Source: a bacterium (GTDB lineage: Bacteria; Armatimonadota; UBA5829). Taken from it: 40,254 bases of DNA. The position numbers and the translations under genes are program-made. This document shows, in pieces, positions 15,734-23,485 of this stretch. Below the pieces are notes generated by a model. It had not been told where the DNA came from and searched no databases. It saw nothing but the letters and a program-made list of their open reading frames with translations. The stretch's first letter is position 1. The number at the start of each line of letters is the position of its first letter. The stretch is taken from positions 1 through 40,254 of the forward strand of contig JAJFTD010000026.1 in assembly GCA_021373255.1 (NCBI GenBank), read 5' to 3'.

Positions 15734-15762
15734 TTGACACCCCTCCCCGCCAGTGATAAACT
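15734..15762 (+). promoter_or_regulatory. Promoter of the thiamine locus
   Basis: TTGACA (15734-15739), 17-base spacer, TAAACT (15757-15762) with TG at the extended -10 position. Transcription would start near 15769, so the RNA would begin with the hairpin ACAGCCGC/GCGGCTGT (15767-15787) just before the riboswitch. Confidence 0.75.
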
Positions 15763-15794
15763 AAAGACAGCCGCCCGCAGCGGCTGTGCGCATA

Positions 15795-15879
15795 CCGCTA
15801 GGGGTGCCCCTGAGGCTGAGAAGCTCGGATGAGCTAACCCTTCGAACCTGAGATCGGGGTCACCGATGCAGGGAAGCGG
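15795..15879 (+). promoter_or_regulatory. TPP riboswitch (THI element) aptamer
   Basis: Conserved parts are visible in order: AGGGGTGCCCC, TGAGGCTGAGA, the P3 hairpin GCTC/GAGC, ACCCTTCGAACCTGAGATC, then GGGTCACCGATGCAGGGAAG. P1 closes with CCGCT (15795-15799) and AGCGG (15875-15879). It stands upstream of thiE and thiC and would turn them down when TPP is plentiful. Confidence 0.97.
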
Positions 15880-15894
15880 AGATGGAACCTTACG

Positions 15895-15930
15895 GCCGTG
15901 AGTCCCGTCTCCAGGGATTTGCGGCTTTTT
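15895..15930 (+). terminator. Riboswitch-controlled intrinsic terminator
   Basis: Left arm 15895-15906 and right arm 15914-15925 pair over 12 bases (nine Watson-Crick, three G-U) with a seven-base loop, followed by TTTTT at 15926-15930. An alternative helix, GGAGATGG (15878-15885) with CCGTCTCC (15905-15912), would break this stem and would also use two P1 bases, so it is the likely antiterminator. Confidence 0.82.
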
Positions 15931-15959
15931 GTGTTTTAGCTAAAAATAGAAAGGCTCCA

Positions 15960-16598
15960 ATGATAGGACGTTTATCAGGACTCTACGTTATTACTGATGC
16001 ACAATTGCGTCCGGACAGGACACACGAGCAGATTGCCAGAGCGGCTATTGAAGGCGGAGCCGGCCTGGTTCAAATACGAGACAAGCATGCCTCAGATCGT
16101 GATTTTTATGAGGCGGCGCTGCAAATACGCGAGGTCACGGAAGAAGCCGGAGTGCTGTTCTTTGTGAATGACCGGATCGACATAGCTGGGGCGGTCGGGG
16201 CTGATGGTGTTAACATCGGCCAGAGCGATCTGCCGGTAGAGATCGCGCGCGGACTGTTGGGAGAAGGCGTGATCATCGGAGTTTCGGCGACAGACATCGA
16301 ACAGGCTAAGCAGGCGCAGGAAGACGGGGCTGACTATATAGGGTTTGGACCGATCTTTCCGACGACCACCAAGAGTGATTCCGGACCAGTGACCGGATTA
16401 GAAACGCTCAGGCGGATATGCCATGAGGTTTCGCTGCCAGTGGTAGCGATTGGCGGAATATGCCTGGATAATATAGGCTCGGTAGCAGCTAACGGAGCGG
16501 CGTGCGCTGCTGTGGTGTCCTCCGTTGTCTGTGCAGAAGATATGGTAAAAGCGACCGCCGACATGGCGGAAGAGTTTCACAAATTCATAGGCTGGTGA
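15960..16598 (+). CDS. thiE: Thiamine-phosphate synthase
   Basis: A 212-residue TIM-barrel enzyme that joins HMP-PP and thiazole phosphate to give thiamine phosphate. Typical segments: LYVITD at the N-terminus, GGAGLVQIRDKHASDRDF, FFVNDRIDIAGAVGADGVNIGQSDLP, GVSATDIEQAKQAQEDGADYIGFGPIFPT and VVAIGGI. I use the ATG at 15960 (AAAGG five bases upstream). The frame is open back to 15882, but those codons lie across the terminator and antiterminator and give a non-conserved N-terminus. It is the first gene of the riboswitch-controlled locus, 16 bases before thiC. Confidence 0.95.
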   Translation: MIGRLSGLYVITDAQLRPDRTHEQIARAAIEGGAGLVQIRDKHASDRDFYEAALQIREVTEEAGVLFFVNDRIDIAGAVGADGVNIGQSDLPVEIARGLLGEGVIIGVSATDIEQAKQAQEDGADYIGFGPIFPTTTKSDSGPVTGLETLRRICHEVSLPVVAIGGICLDNIGSVAANGAACAAVVSSVVCAEDMVKATADMAEEFHKFIGW

Positions 16599-16614
16599 GC
16601 ACGAGGTAAGCAAG

Positions 16615-17907
16615 TTGACGCAGTTGGAAGCCGCCCGCAAGGGACGCATAACCCCGGAGATGGAGATTGTCGCACGCGATGAGGGGATGGATATAGACAT
16701 CCTGGTCAAACGCATCGCGGAAGGGACCATTGTCATCCCAAAGAACGTAAATCGTGATATGGCGTCGATACGCGGCGTCGGCAAAGGTCTGAGGACCAAA
16801 GTGAACGCCAACATCGGCACATCGGCGGCCTACCCAGATATCAAAGATGAACTCGTAAAGCTCAAGGTAGCCGTTGAAGCCGGAACAGATGCGCTGATGG
16901 ACTTGTCCACCGGCGGAAATCTGGAGAGCATACGTAAAGTCATCCTTGACAGGTGCCCGGTGCCGCTTGGAACAGTGCCGATCTACGAGACCGCCGTGAG
17001 CATAGTCGAGGAACGTGGTGGGATCACACGTATCACCGGCGATGACCTGTTTGATGTGATCGAGCGTCAGGCGAAGCAGGGTGTTGACTTTATGACCCTG
17101 CACTGTGGAATCACCAGAGAATCGATAAGGCGGCTTCGAGATCAGGGCCGCGTGACGGACGTTGTGAGCAGGGGCGGAGCCTTTTTAGTCAAGTGGATAC
17201 TTGCAAACGACAAAGAGAACCCGCTTTACGAACGCTACGATGAACTGCTGGAAATTGCCCGCAAGCACGATATCACGCTCAGCCTGGGCGATGGTTTCAG
17301 ACCCGGTTGTGGCGCAGATGCTACCGACAGGGCTCAGATTCAAGAGTTAATTATTCTTGGTGAACTGGTTAAGCGGGCAAAAGATGCCGGCGTGCAGACT
17401 ATGGTCGAGGGGCCAGGCCATGTGCCGATGGACCAGATAGCGGCAAACATGCTCCTGCAGAAAAAACTCTGCGAAGGTGCGCCGTTCTATGTGCTGGGAC
17501 CGTTGGTAACCGATGTCGCTCCAGGTTACGATCATATCACATCAGCCATAGGTGGAGCGATTGCGGCAATGAGCGGCGCGGATTTCCTGTGCTATGTAAC
17601 CCCATCCGAGCACCTTGGACTGCCGGACGCGAAGGACGTAAAGGACGGCGTAATTGCAGCGCGAATCGCGGGACATGCCGCTGATGTGGTCAAGGGTATT
17701 CCCGGCGCGCGTGAATGGGACCAGGCAATGAGCAAGGCACGCAAGGCTAGAGATTGGAACGCCCAGGTAGAGTTGTCAATCGACCCAGTGCGGGCAAAAG
17801 AGCTGCGCGACGAGCGCTCCGGCGGATCGGAAGACGTGTGCTCAATGTGCGGTGAGCTTTGCGCGATGAAGGTTGTTGAGGAGTATTTGGGGAAGGCGAA
17901 GAGATAG
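16615..17907 (+). CDS. thiC: Phosphomethylpyrimidine synthase (HMP-P synthase)
   Basis: A 430-residue radical SAM enzyme that rearranges aminoimidazole ribotide into the pyrimidine part of thiamine. Family segments: TKVNANIGTS near residue 60, DALMDLSTGGN, YETAVSI, LHCGITRESI, SRGGAFLVKW, LSLGDGFRPGC, QTMVEGPGHVPM and YVTPSEHLGLP. The C-terminal cluster reads CSMCGELCAMK, i.e. C-x2-C-x3-C, where large bacterial ThiC proteins have C-x2-C-x4-C; the short form without the long N-terminal domain is used here. TTG start at 16615, with AGGTAAG upstream. The related enzyme BzaF makes hydroxybenzimidazole, but the riboswitch and thiE next to it favour ThiC. Confidence 0.93.
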   Translation: MTQLEAARKGRITPEMEIVARDEGMDIDILVKRIAEGTIVIPKNVNRDMASIRGVGKGLRTKVNANIGTSAAYPDIKDELVKLKVAVEAGTDALMDLSTGGNLESIRKVILDRCPVPLGTVPIYETAVSIVEERGGITRITGDDLFDVIERQAKQGVDFMTLHCGITRESIRRLRDQGRVTDVVSRGGAFLVKWILANDKENPLYERYDELLEIARKHDITLSLGDGFRPGCGADATDRAQIQELIILGELVKRAKDAGVQTMVEGPGHVPMDQIAANMLLQKKLCEGAPFYVLGPLVTDVAPGYDHITSAIGGAIAAMSGADFLCYVTPSEHLGLPDAKDVKDGVIAARIAGHAADVVKGIPGAREWDQAMSKARKARDWNAQVELSIDPVRAKELRDERSGGSEDVCSMCGELCAMKVVEEYLGKAKR

Positions 17908-17930
17908 TCTGTGGGAGGTGGAGAGTACTT

Positions 17931-18158
17931 ATGAAGCTGGACAGAATCACAATTGACCCCGAGGTGATGAATGGCCAGCCCTGCATTAGAGGGCTTCGGC
18001 TTACAGTACGACGCGTTCTAGAAGCACTCGCTCTATATCCCGACCGAAAAGAACTGCGGCGCGAGTATCCAGAGATCGAAGACGAGGACATTCGGCAGGC
18101 ACTGGAATATGCCGCAGCCAATCTTGATGACCAAACAATAGACCTATCTGCCGCATGA
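17931..18158 (+). CDS. DUF433 antitoxin-like protein
   Basis: A 75-residue protein of the DUF433 family: ITIDPEVMNGQPCIRGLRLTVRRVLEALA, then an acidic helix and YPEIEDEDIRQALEYAA. These helix-turn-helix-like proteins act as antitoxins (VapB-like) and DNA-binding partners of DUF5615 toxins. A GGAGG site is present about 15 bases upstream of the ATG. The stop overlaps the start of the next gene by four bases. It sits in the thiamine locus, 23 bases after thiC, on the same strand, so it may share the riboswitch-controlled transcript. Confidence 0.87.
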   Translation: MKLDRITIDPEVMNGQPCIRGLRLTVRRVLEALALYPDRKELRREYPEIEDEDIRQALEYAAANLDDQTIDLSAA

Positions 18159-18526
18159 TCAAGCTACTATTAGACCAGGGACTACCTAGATCAGCAGCGA
18201 AATTGTTATGCAAAGCAGGCATAGAGACTATTCATGTAGGTGAGATCGGAGCTGCAAGGTGGACTGACGCCGAAATACTGCGAAAAGCAAGCGAAGATAA
18301 CCTCGTCATAATTACATTGGACGCCGATTTCCACGCGCTGCTCGCGGTAAATAAAAGCACACTGCCATCTGTCATAAGGATTCGCATTGAAGGTCTGCGT
18401 GGTGAAGCAATTGCAGGGTTGTTGCAGTCAGTAATCAAGCGTTGCACAGAAGATCTGAAGCAAGGAGTAGCTATTACTGTTCAAGAAAGCAGGCTACGCA
18501 TTAGGCGCCTGCCACTCGTAAAATGA
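18155..18526 (+). CDS. DUF5615 PIN-like toxin
   Basis: A 123-residue PIN-like nuclease domain: IKLLLDQGLPRSAAKLL at the N-terminus with the first acidic residue Asp7, then DAEIL with Glu40, and VIITLDADFHALL with Asp56 and Asp58. These are the expected metal-binding acidic positions, so the active site appears intact. The family motif usually reads LLDENLP; here it is LLDQGLP, a mild change. It overlaps the DUF433 gene by ATGA, the standard arrangement of this toxin-antitoxin type. Target RNA is unknown. Confidence 0.85.
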   Translation: MIKLLLDQGLPRSAAKLLCKAGIETIHVGEIGAARWTDAEILRKASEDNLVIITLDADFHALLAVNKSTLPSVIRIRIEGLRGEAIAGLLQSVIKRCTEDLKQGVAITVQESRLRIRRLPLVK

Positions 18527-18569
18527 GACCCTGACCAGTGGCTGGGAATTGGCATGCCGGACAACACAA

Positions 18570-19568
18570 ATGAAAATTTCCGAACTGGGCGGCGAGACCG
18601 CCCTTATTAGTTTGATACGGGAGAAGTATGGCGCGGCGGGTGTTGGTGATCTGGCGCTGAGCATTGGTGACGATGGGGCGCTGGTGAAGTGCGGTGAGAG
18701 CTTGATGATCATTACCACTGATCTCCTTGTGGAGGGGACGCACTTCAGGATGGACATCAATGACGCTTACCTGCTCGGTTGGAAAAGCGCGGCGGTGAAC
18801 ATCAGCGATGTCGCTGCGATGGGCGGACTGCCCACTTTCTCGTTTGTCTCAATCGGTTTGCCGGATATTAGCGTGGCGGTGGTCGAAAGCATTTATCAGG
18901 GTATGTATGATGCATCCAACGCGTTTGGGAGTGTCATAGCCGGTGGGGATACGGTCGGGAGCGAGTGCGGGATTGTGATCAATGTGACTCAACTCGGCAC
19001 CGTGGAACCAGACCGGGCAGCCAGACGCAGTGGGGCGAAGCCGGGTGACGTAGTGATTGTGACTAACACCCTGGGGGACTCGCGCGCGGGTCTGGAGATG
19101 CTTCTCAAGTTTGGACTTGACGAGGCGCGGCGGGTAAGTGCGTTTTTAGTGGAGCGGCATTTGAAACCGGAGCCGAGAGTATGGGAAGCTAGGTCGGCAG
19201 TGGAGACGGGCCGCGTGCACTCGATGATGGACCTCAGCGACGGCTTGGCGAGTGATATTGGAAAACTTTGTGAGGCGTCGGGGGTCGGAGTACGCATCTT
19301 CGCGGATAAGTTGCCGGTTTCTGAAGACTTACATATTGCTGCTGCACGGTTAGATGCTGATACGACTGCCCTTGCGGCAGGTGGTGGCGAAGACTATGAA
19401 CTGCTGATCACGTGCGCGGCTGAGGATGCGCAGGCTATTATCAAGGTTATATCGAGCACAGGGTCCAGTGCGGCGGTGATTGGTGAAATTGTTGACGGTG
19501 GGGATGTAGTTTTGGTATCCTCAGACGGCAACGAGCAGCCGATGCCTGTTGGCTGGAAACACTTCTGA
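18570..19568 (+). CDS. thiL: Thiamine-monophosphate kinase
   Basis: A 332-residue ATP-dependent kinase that makes TPP from thiamine monophosphate, the last step of the pathway. Typical parts: KISELGGETALISLIREKY, SIGDDGALV (metal binding), TTDLLVEGTHFRMD, GWKSAAVNISDVAAMGG, GGDTVGSECGIVINVT, MMDLSDGLASDIGKL and LAAGGGEDYELL. ATG at 18570; the frame is open from TTG 18549 but that adds only seven non-conserved residues. It is separated from thiC by the toxin-antitoxin pair. TPP made here is the ligand of the riboswitch upstream. Confidence 0.95.
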   Translation: MKISELGGETALISLIREKYGAAGVGDLALSIGDDGALVKCGESLMIITTDLLVEGTHFRMDINDAYLLGWKSAAVNISDVAAMGGLPTFSFVSIGLPDISVAVVESIYQGMYDASNAFGSVIAGGDTVGSECGIVINVTQLGTVEPDRAARRSGAKPGDVVIVTNTLGDSRAGLEMLLKFGLDEARRVSAFLVERHLKPEPRVWEARSAVETGRVHSMMDLSDGLASDIGKLCEASGVGVRIFADKLPVSEDLHIAAARLDADTTALAAGGGEDYELLITCAAEDAQAIIKVISSTGSSAAVIGEIVDGGDVVLVSSDGNEQPMPVGWKHF

Positions 19569-19572
19569 TTTT

Positions 19573-19600
19573 AGATTTAAGATTGCAGATTGTAGATTTA
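19573..19600 (+). repeat. Heptamer array AGATTNN, 4 units
   Basis: AGATTTA, AGATTGC, AGATTGT and AGATTTA follow at exactly seven bases, filling almost the whole spacer between thiL and tsaE. A decayed fifth unit overlaps the thiL stop codon. Confidence 0.8.
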
Positions 19601-19604
19601 GTTT

Positions 19605-20081
19605 ATGAGAATAGTTGTTCGCACTTATAGTGCAGATGAGACTATGGAGATTGGCGAAAGGCTTGGGCGTGGGCTGCAGGCGGGTGATGTACTCGCCTTG
19701 TTTGGTGACCTCGGCGCGGGCAAAACTACGTTCACCAAGGGGATTGCGCGCGGGCTGGGGTTAGAGGCCGATGTGCACAGTCCTACGTTTACGCTCATTC
19801 ACGAACATCTTGGCACAATTCCGCTGTATCACGTGGACCTCTACAGGCTGGCTTCTGAGGAAGAAGTAGACACACTGGGTATTGATGAGTATATCTACGG
19901 AGACGGCGTGACCATAATCGAGTGGGCGGACAGGATGAAGTCGCTGCTTCCACCAGAGAGACTGGATATCGAACTAAAGCTGATAGGCGAAACGGAACGT
20001 GAGATGGTCTTCGAAACGGATTCGCCGAGGCTGCAAGCTGTAATCGAGGAGTTAGTAAGCAATGCTGACATTAGCCATTGA
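19605..20081 (+). CDS. tsaE: tRNA t6A biosynthesis ATPase
   Basis: A 158-residue P-loop ATPase that helps TsaB/TsaD build N6-threonylcarbamoyl-adenosine at position 37 of ANN-reading tRNAs. Walker A is GDLGAGKTTFTKG (about residues 35-47); other family segments are VHSPTFTLIHEHLG and LYHVDLYRL, then IIEWADRM. Length is normal. Its 3' end overlaps the tsaB start by 20 bases, so the two are probably translationally coupled. It follows thiL across the AGATTNN repeat; no separate promoter is obvious. Confidence 0.94.
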   Translation: MRIVVRTYSADETMEIGERLGRGLQAGDVLALFGDLGAGKTTFTKGIARGLGLEADVHSPTFTLIHEHLGTIPLYHVDLYRLASEEEVDTLGIDEYIYGDGVTIIEWADRMKSLLPPERLDIELKLIGETEREMVFETDSPRLQAVIEELVSNADISH

Positions 20082-20769
20082 TTCTTCCCAGGACGTGTGC
20101 ACACTGGCGCTGGGGAATGAGACAAAGCTCCTCGCTGAGTATCATTTCGAGCACAAAATGAGCTTGCTCAGGCGATTGGTGCCGAATATCGAGCAGATGC
20201 TTGTGGACTCGGGCTGTTCCACCCACGACTTGGATGCAATAGTCGTTTCGTTGGGGCCGGGATCGTTCACGGGGCTTCGTGTCGGAGTCACCACAGCCAA
20301 AGCACTCGCGTATGCGCTTAAGAAGCCGATCGTGGGAGTACCCACAATGGATGCCATTGCGCGTGGTGTGGCTCCCGTCGCAACGGAGTTCATCTGCCCT
20401 ATGGTCTTTGCTAGATCAGGTGAAGTTTACTGGTCGCTGTATGACTCTCGGGGGGATGTCCGGCTGGAGGACTATCAGGTTTCGACCCTTGCTCACGCAA
20501 TGGAAATTTTAGAGAACCACGGAACTACGTTGACGTTCTGCGGAACGGGCGCCACTCGCAACGCCCAGGCCATCCACCACAGATTTGGAATCAAAGCGGT
20601 GATCAGCAAACCATGGGCCGACTTCGCGCGGGGAGCCGCGTTGATTGAGATAGGAATGCACAAACTTCAAGATGGCCGCACAGATAACGTCTTTACACTT
20701 GCTCCTATGTATATCAAAAAGCCCACCCCCGTCGTCAGGCTTGAGACAGGGGAGTTTGAGAAGGCCTGA
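20062..20769 (+). CDS. tsaB: tRNA t6A biosynthesis dimerisation protein
   Basis: A 235-residue actin-fold protein of the TsaB family, the scaffold that pairs with TsaD in t6A synthesis. Characteristic are MLTLAIDSSQDVCTLAL at the N-terminus, then SLLRRLVPNIEQML, the strongly conserved VVSLGPGSFTGLRVGVTTAKALAYA, and VPTMDAIA. The ATG lies inside the 3' end of tsaE. The C-terminal half is variable in the family and continues to LAPMYIKKPTP. tsaD is not in the window. It is followed after three bases by rtcA. Confidence 0.95.
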   Translation: MLTLAIDSSQDVCTLALGNETKLLAEYHFEHKMSLLRRLVPNIEQMLVDSGCSTHDLDAIVVSLGPGSFTGLRVGVTTAKALAYALKKPIVGVPTMDAIARGVAPVATEFICPMVFARSGEVYWSLYDSRGDVRLEDYQVSTLAHAMEILENHGTTLTFCGTGATRNAQAIHHRFGIKAVISKPWADFARGAALIEIGMHKLQDGRTDNVFTLAPMYIKKPTPVVRLETGEFEKA

Positions 20770-20772
20770 GAC

Positions 20773-21813
20773 TTGATAACTATTGACGGCAGCTTTGGCG
20801 AAGGCGGAGGGCAGATACTCAGGACCAGCCTTTCGCTCGCGGCGATCACAGGTCAGGATGTGACCATCGAGAACATCAGGGCCAACCGCCCGAAGCCTGG
20901 TCTGAGGCCTCAGCACCTCACCGGCGCGCTCGCTGTGGCTGAGATATGTGGTGCGGAGATCAGGGGAGCCGAGGTCGGGTCCACCCGGCTGATATTCAAA
21001 CCACACACTGTGAAACCGGGCAGGTATGAGTTCGACGTCGCAAAGATCAGATCATCGGCGGGTTCGGTTAACCTGGTCCTGCAGACGGTGCTGTGGCCAC
21101 TCGCGTTCACACACAAGCAAAGCCGCATCACAATCAAAGGCGGCACCCACGTCCCCCACGCTCCCACATCAGATTTCATCAACAACACATTCCTCCCAAC
21201 CATTGCCGAGATGGGCCTGATATGCCACTACGAGATGATCACGGCGGGCTATTACCCCATCGGTGGCGGTGAAGTACGGCTGGAGATCAGACCTGTAGAT
21301 GAGTTAAGACCGGTACATCTCACGCGACATGATGAACCAATCAAAGTAGAGATTATTTCCGCTGTCTCCAACCTGCCGATGAGCATTGCGGAGAGGCAGT
21401 TGAGCGTGGGTATTGAGCGAATCAGCGCACTGAAATGTGCACACACTGAAAAACTCACACAATATCCCAGCCCAGGCAAAGGCACAGTGTTTTTCGCTGG
21501 AGTGAGCTCGGGGAGAATCAAGGCGGGGTTTCAATCGCTGGGTGAACGTGGAAAACCGGCGGAGAAAGTGGCAAGCGACGCCTGCGATGAGCTTGAGACC
21601 TACCTCGCAAGCGGCATGGCTCTTGATAAACGTCTCGCTGACCAGCTAATCATCCCCATAGCCCTGGCAAATGGCAAATCCAGCTTCACGACATCTGAGA
21701 TCACCATGCACCTCATCACTAACATTGCGATTGTAGAGAAGTTCTTGCCCGTGCACTTCCACATGAGTGGAGGATTGGGCGAAGCGGGGATGGTGGAGAG
21801 CTTTAGTGCATAA
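20773..21813 (+). CDS. rtcA: RNA 3'-terminal phosphate cyclase
   Basis: A 346-residue enzyme that converts RNA 3'-phosphate into a 2',3'-cyclic phosphate via an adenylated His. Typical: IDGSFGEGGGQILRTSLSLAAITG, NIRANRPKPGLRPQHLT, GGTHVPHAPTSDFINNTFLP, YYPIGGGEV, and the active-site region SEITMHLITNIAIVE, where His313 matches the adenylated His of known cyclases. The start is TTG with AAGG eight bases upstream, three bases after the tsaB stop. rtcB, often next to rtcA in enterobacteria, is absent here. Being in a t6A/thiamine operon suggests a housekeeping rather than stress-controlled role; that is inference. Confidence 0.93.
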   Translation: MITIDGSFGEGGGQILRTSLSLAAITGQDVTIENIRANRPKPGLRPQHLTGALAVAEICGAEIRGAEVGSTRLIFKPHTVKPGRYEFDVAKIRSSAGSVNLVLQTVLWPLAFTHKQSRITIKGGTHVPHAPTSDFINNTFLPTIAEMGLICHYEMITAGYYPIGGGEVRLEIRPVDELRPVHLTRHDEPIKVEIISAVSNLPMSIAERQLSVGIERISALKCAHTEKLTQYPSPGKGTVFFAGVSSGRIKAGFQSLGERGKPAEKVASDACDELETYLASGMALDKRLADQLIIPIALANGKSSFTTSEITMHLITNIAIVEKFLPVHFHMSGGLGEAGMVESFSA

Positions 21814-21845
21814 GTGAGCTCAAGAAGAATGGAGAGAAGAAGGCG

Positions 21846-23411
21846 ATGGAACAACTCGAGCATTCCGGTTGTATAGCAGTAATAAAGGCAGTCAGAGACG
21901 CTGACTCGGCAGGTGATTCACGCCTGTCAGAGCGTTTAGTGGAGGACGGTCTTGCAGAGTATCCTGAGTCAGCCGAACTGTGGAGTCTCGCTACAACAAT
22001 CCGGCTCTGGCGCGGACGACGCGAAGAGGCACAGGTCGCACTTGATAATGCACGCCGGTTAGGTCCGGATATTGCGCTGAGGTGGGCGGCTGAAGCTGAC
22101 ATAATATCGTTCGAAGGAATGCTTGACGAAGCGAAGGAAGCTGCTTCAAAGGCACTCGCAATTGACCGTAACGATCCGTGGATTCTGGAGAGATGCATCA
22201 GCGTATATGCTATTGCCGGAGAGTTTGCATTAGTTTCAGAGCTTACTTCGAGCTGGCGGAAAGCATTTCCTGACTCTGCAGTAGCTATGACGATGGGCAT
22301 TACCTGTTTGATGTTGGTGAATAAAACAGAAGATGCACAAGCACTGCTAAATGAAGCCGAACTTCGATTCCCGGACTCTCCGCTCATCTGGCGAAAGAGA
22401 GCACAGTTGCTCATGCGGTCGAGTCGTCTGAATGAGGCAATCGAGCTTTTGCAGCAGGCAGCAGAGAAACTTGATGGCAATTGGGAGATATGGTCGGAAT
22501 TAGCCACGGCATTAAGCTTTGCCAAACGGGCTGATGAAGCTGAAAGAGCTGCTATTAAAGCTCTAGAAATAAGCTCGATCAGTACAAATGCTCTGTCTGC
22601 GATGGCGAGAATTTGCCGACAGAGAGGTGAAAACAAAGAGGCCGCGAAATGGGACAAAAAAGCGTCTACTGCTATCCCAGCATTGCGAACAGTAGCATTG
22701 CTAAGAGAAGCAAACGCTGCCATACGCAAGGCTGATTGGAAAAGAGCCGCTGCAGCCGCAGACAAGGCAATGGCTGGCTCATCTCCCTGCACAAAAGCTA
22801 CTGCCCTAGAGATCAAAGCACGAGCCCTACTTCATATGAACCGGCTTGGAGAGGTAAAGAAAACTCTGAAAGAACTAGAAAGTCTTGGACGGACTTCAGC
22901 GTCCATATACGAATTTAGAGGACAACTCGCATCAAAGACTGGTAACAGCCGCGATGCAGCAAAAATACTCCGCGATGGAATTCGGCAGTATCCAGCATCC
23001 GGCACACTTAGGGCTGAGCTTCTGTGGGTACTCCATTCGCTGCATGCAACCGAAGAAGAGCGCTCGCTAATTCAGGACATATTCAACAACTTGCCTCAGG
23101 TGCCATGGCAGTTAATAACGTTGCTAACTGCATTAGATGAAACGGACCACAAGGACGACTTCCACAGGCTCTTGGCAAGTGAACGCAAAAAGTATCCAGA
23201 TATGGAAGAGCTGCGTGTAATTGAGGCAGTAGACAGATTCGAGAAAGGTGATTTTGCTGGGACAGAACAGTTGGCCCACGGTGTAAAGGGAGAATGGTGC
23301 GAAATCGCCAGAATTGTGGAGAAAGCACCAGGTAAATTGGCCAAGATCATGGAGATAATAAACAAACTTTTCGGAAAAAGAACTGATGGTAAACCGCCAA
23401 CGCTAAATTGA
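21846..23411 (+). CDS. Tetratricopeptide-repeat protein, function unknown
   Basis: A 521-residue soluble protein with no signal peptide or membrane segment. Repeated helical hairpins of the TPR type run through most of it: clear units are AELWSLATTIRLWRGRREEAQVALDNARRLGP (residues about 44-75), DEAKEAASKALAIDRNDPW, EAIELLQQAAEKLDGNWEIWSELATALSFAKRADEAERAAIKALE and RDAAKILRDGIRQYPASGTLRAEL. Such repeats usually bind peptides or partner proteins; no catalytic motif is seen. It is the last gene of the long plus-strand run from thiE, 32 bases after rtcA, and is followed by a terminator. No specific function can be assigned. Confidence 0.85.
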   Translation: MEQLEHSGCIAVIKAVRDADSAGDSRLSERLVEDGLAEYPESAELWSLATTIRLWRGRREEAQVALDNARRLGPDIALRWAAEADIISFEGMLDEAKEAASKALAIDRNDPWILERCISVYAIAGEFALVSELTSSWRKAFPDSAVAMTMGITCLMLVNKTEDAQALLNEAELRFPDSPLIWRKRAQLLMRSSRLNEAIELLQQAAEKLDGNWEIWSELATALSFAKRADEAERAAIKALEISSISTNALSAMARICRQRGENKEAAKWDKKASTAIPALRTVALLREANAAIRKADWKRAAAAADKAMAGSSPCTKATALEIKARALLHMNRLGEVKKTLKELESLGRTSASIYEFRGQLASKTGNSRDAAKILRDGIRQYPASGTLRAELLWVLHSLHATEEERSLIQDIFNNLPQVPWQLITLLTALDETDHKDDFHRLLASERKKYPDMEELRVIEAVDRFEKGDFAGTEQLAHGVKGEWCEIARIVEKAPGKLAKIMEIINKLFGKRTDGKPPTLN

Positions 23412-23427
23412 GATTACTATCGCTTAG

Positions 23428-23464
23428 TTTAATGGCGGCCCAGCAATGCCGGGCCGCCATTAAA
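23428..23464. terminator. Bidirectional terminator between TPR gene and serC
   Basis: TTTAATGGCGGCCC (23428-23441) and GGGCCGCCATTAAA (23451-23464) form a perfect 14-bp stem with a nine-base loop. The A/T-rich stem base gives T-rich ends on both strands. It lies between convergent genes. Confidence 0.75.
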
Positions 23465-23485
23465 CTATCAGACTATCAAACCAAA

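Noticed and set aside
15882-15959. Longer ThiE reading frame starting right after the riboswitch.
   Set aside because: These codons lie across the terminator and antiterminator; the conserved ThiE sequence begins at 15960.
21803-22816. A 337-codon open frame on the minus strand opposite the TPR gene.
   Set aside because: Its translation is Ser/Ala-rich low complexity typical of an antisense shadow; the plus-strand TPR repeats explain the region.
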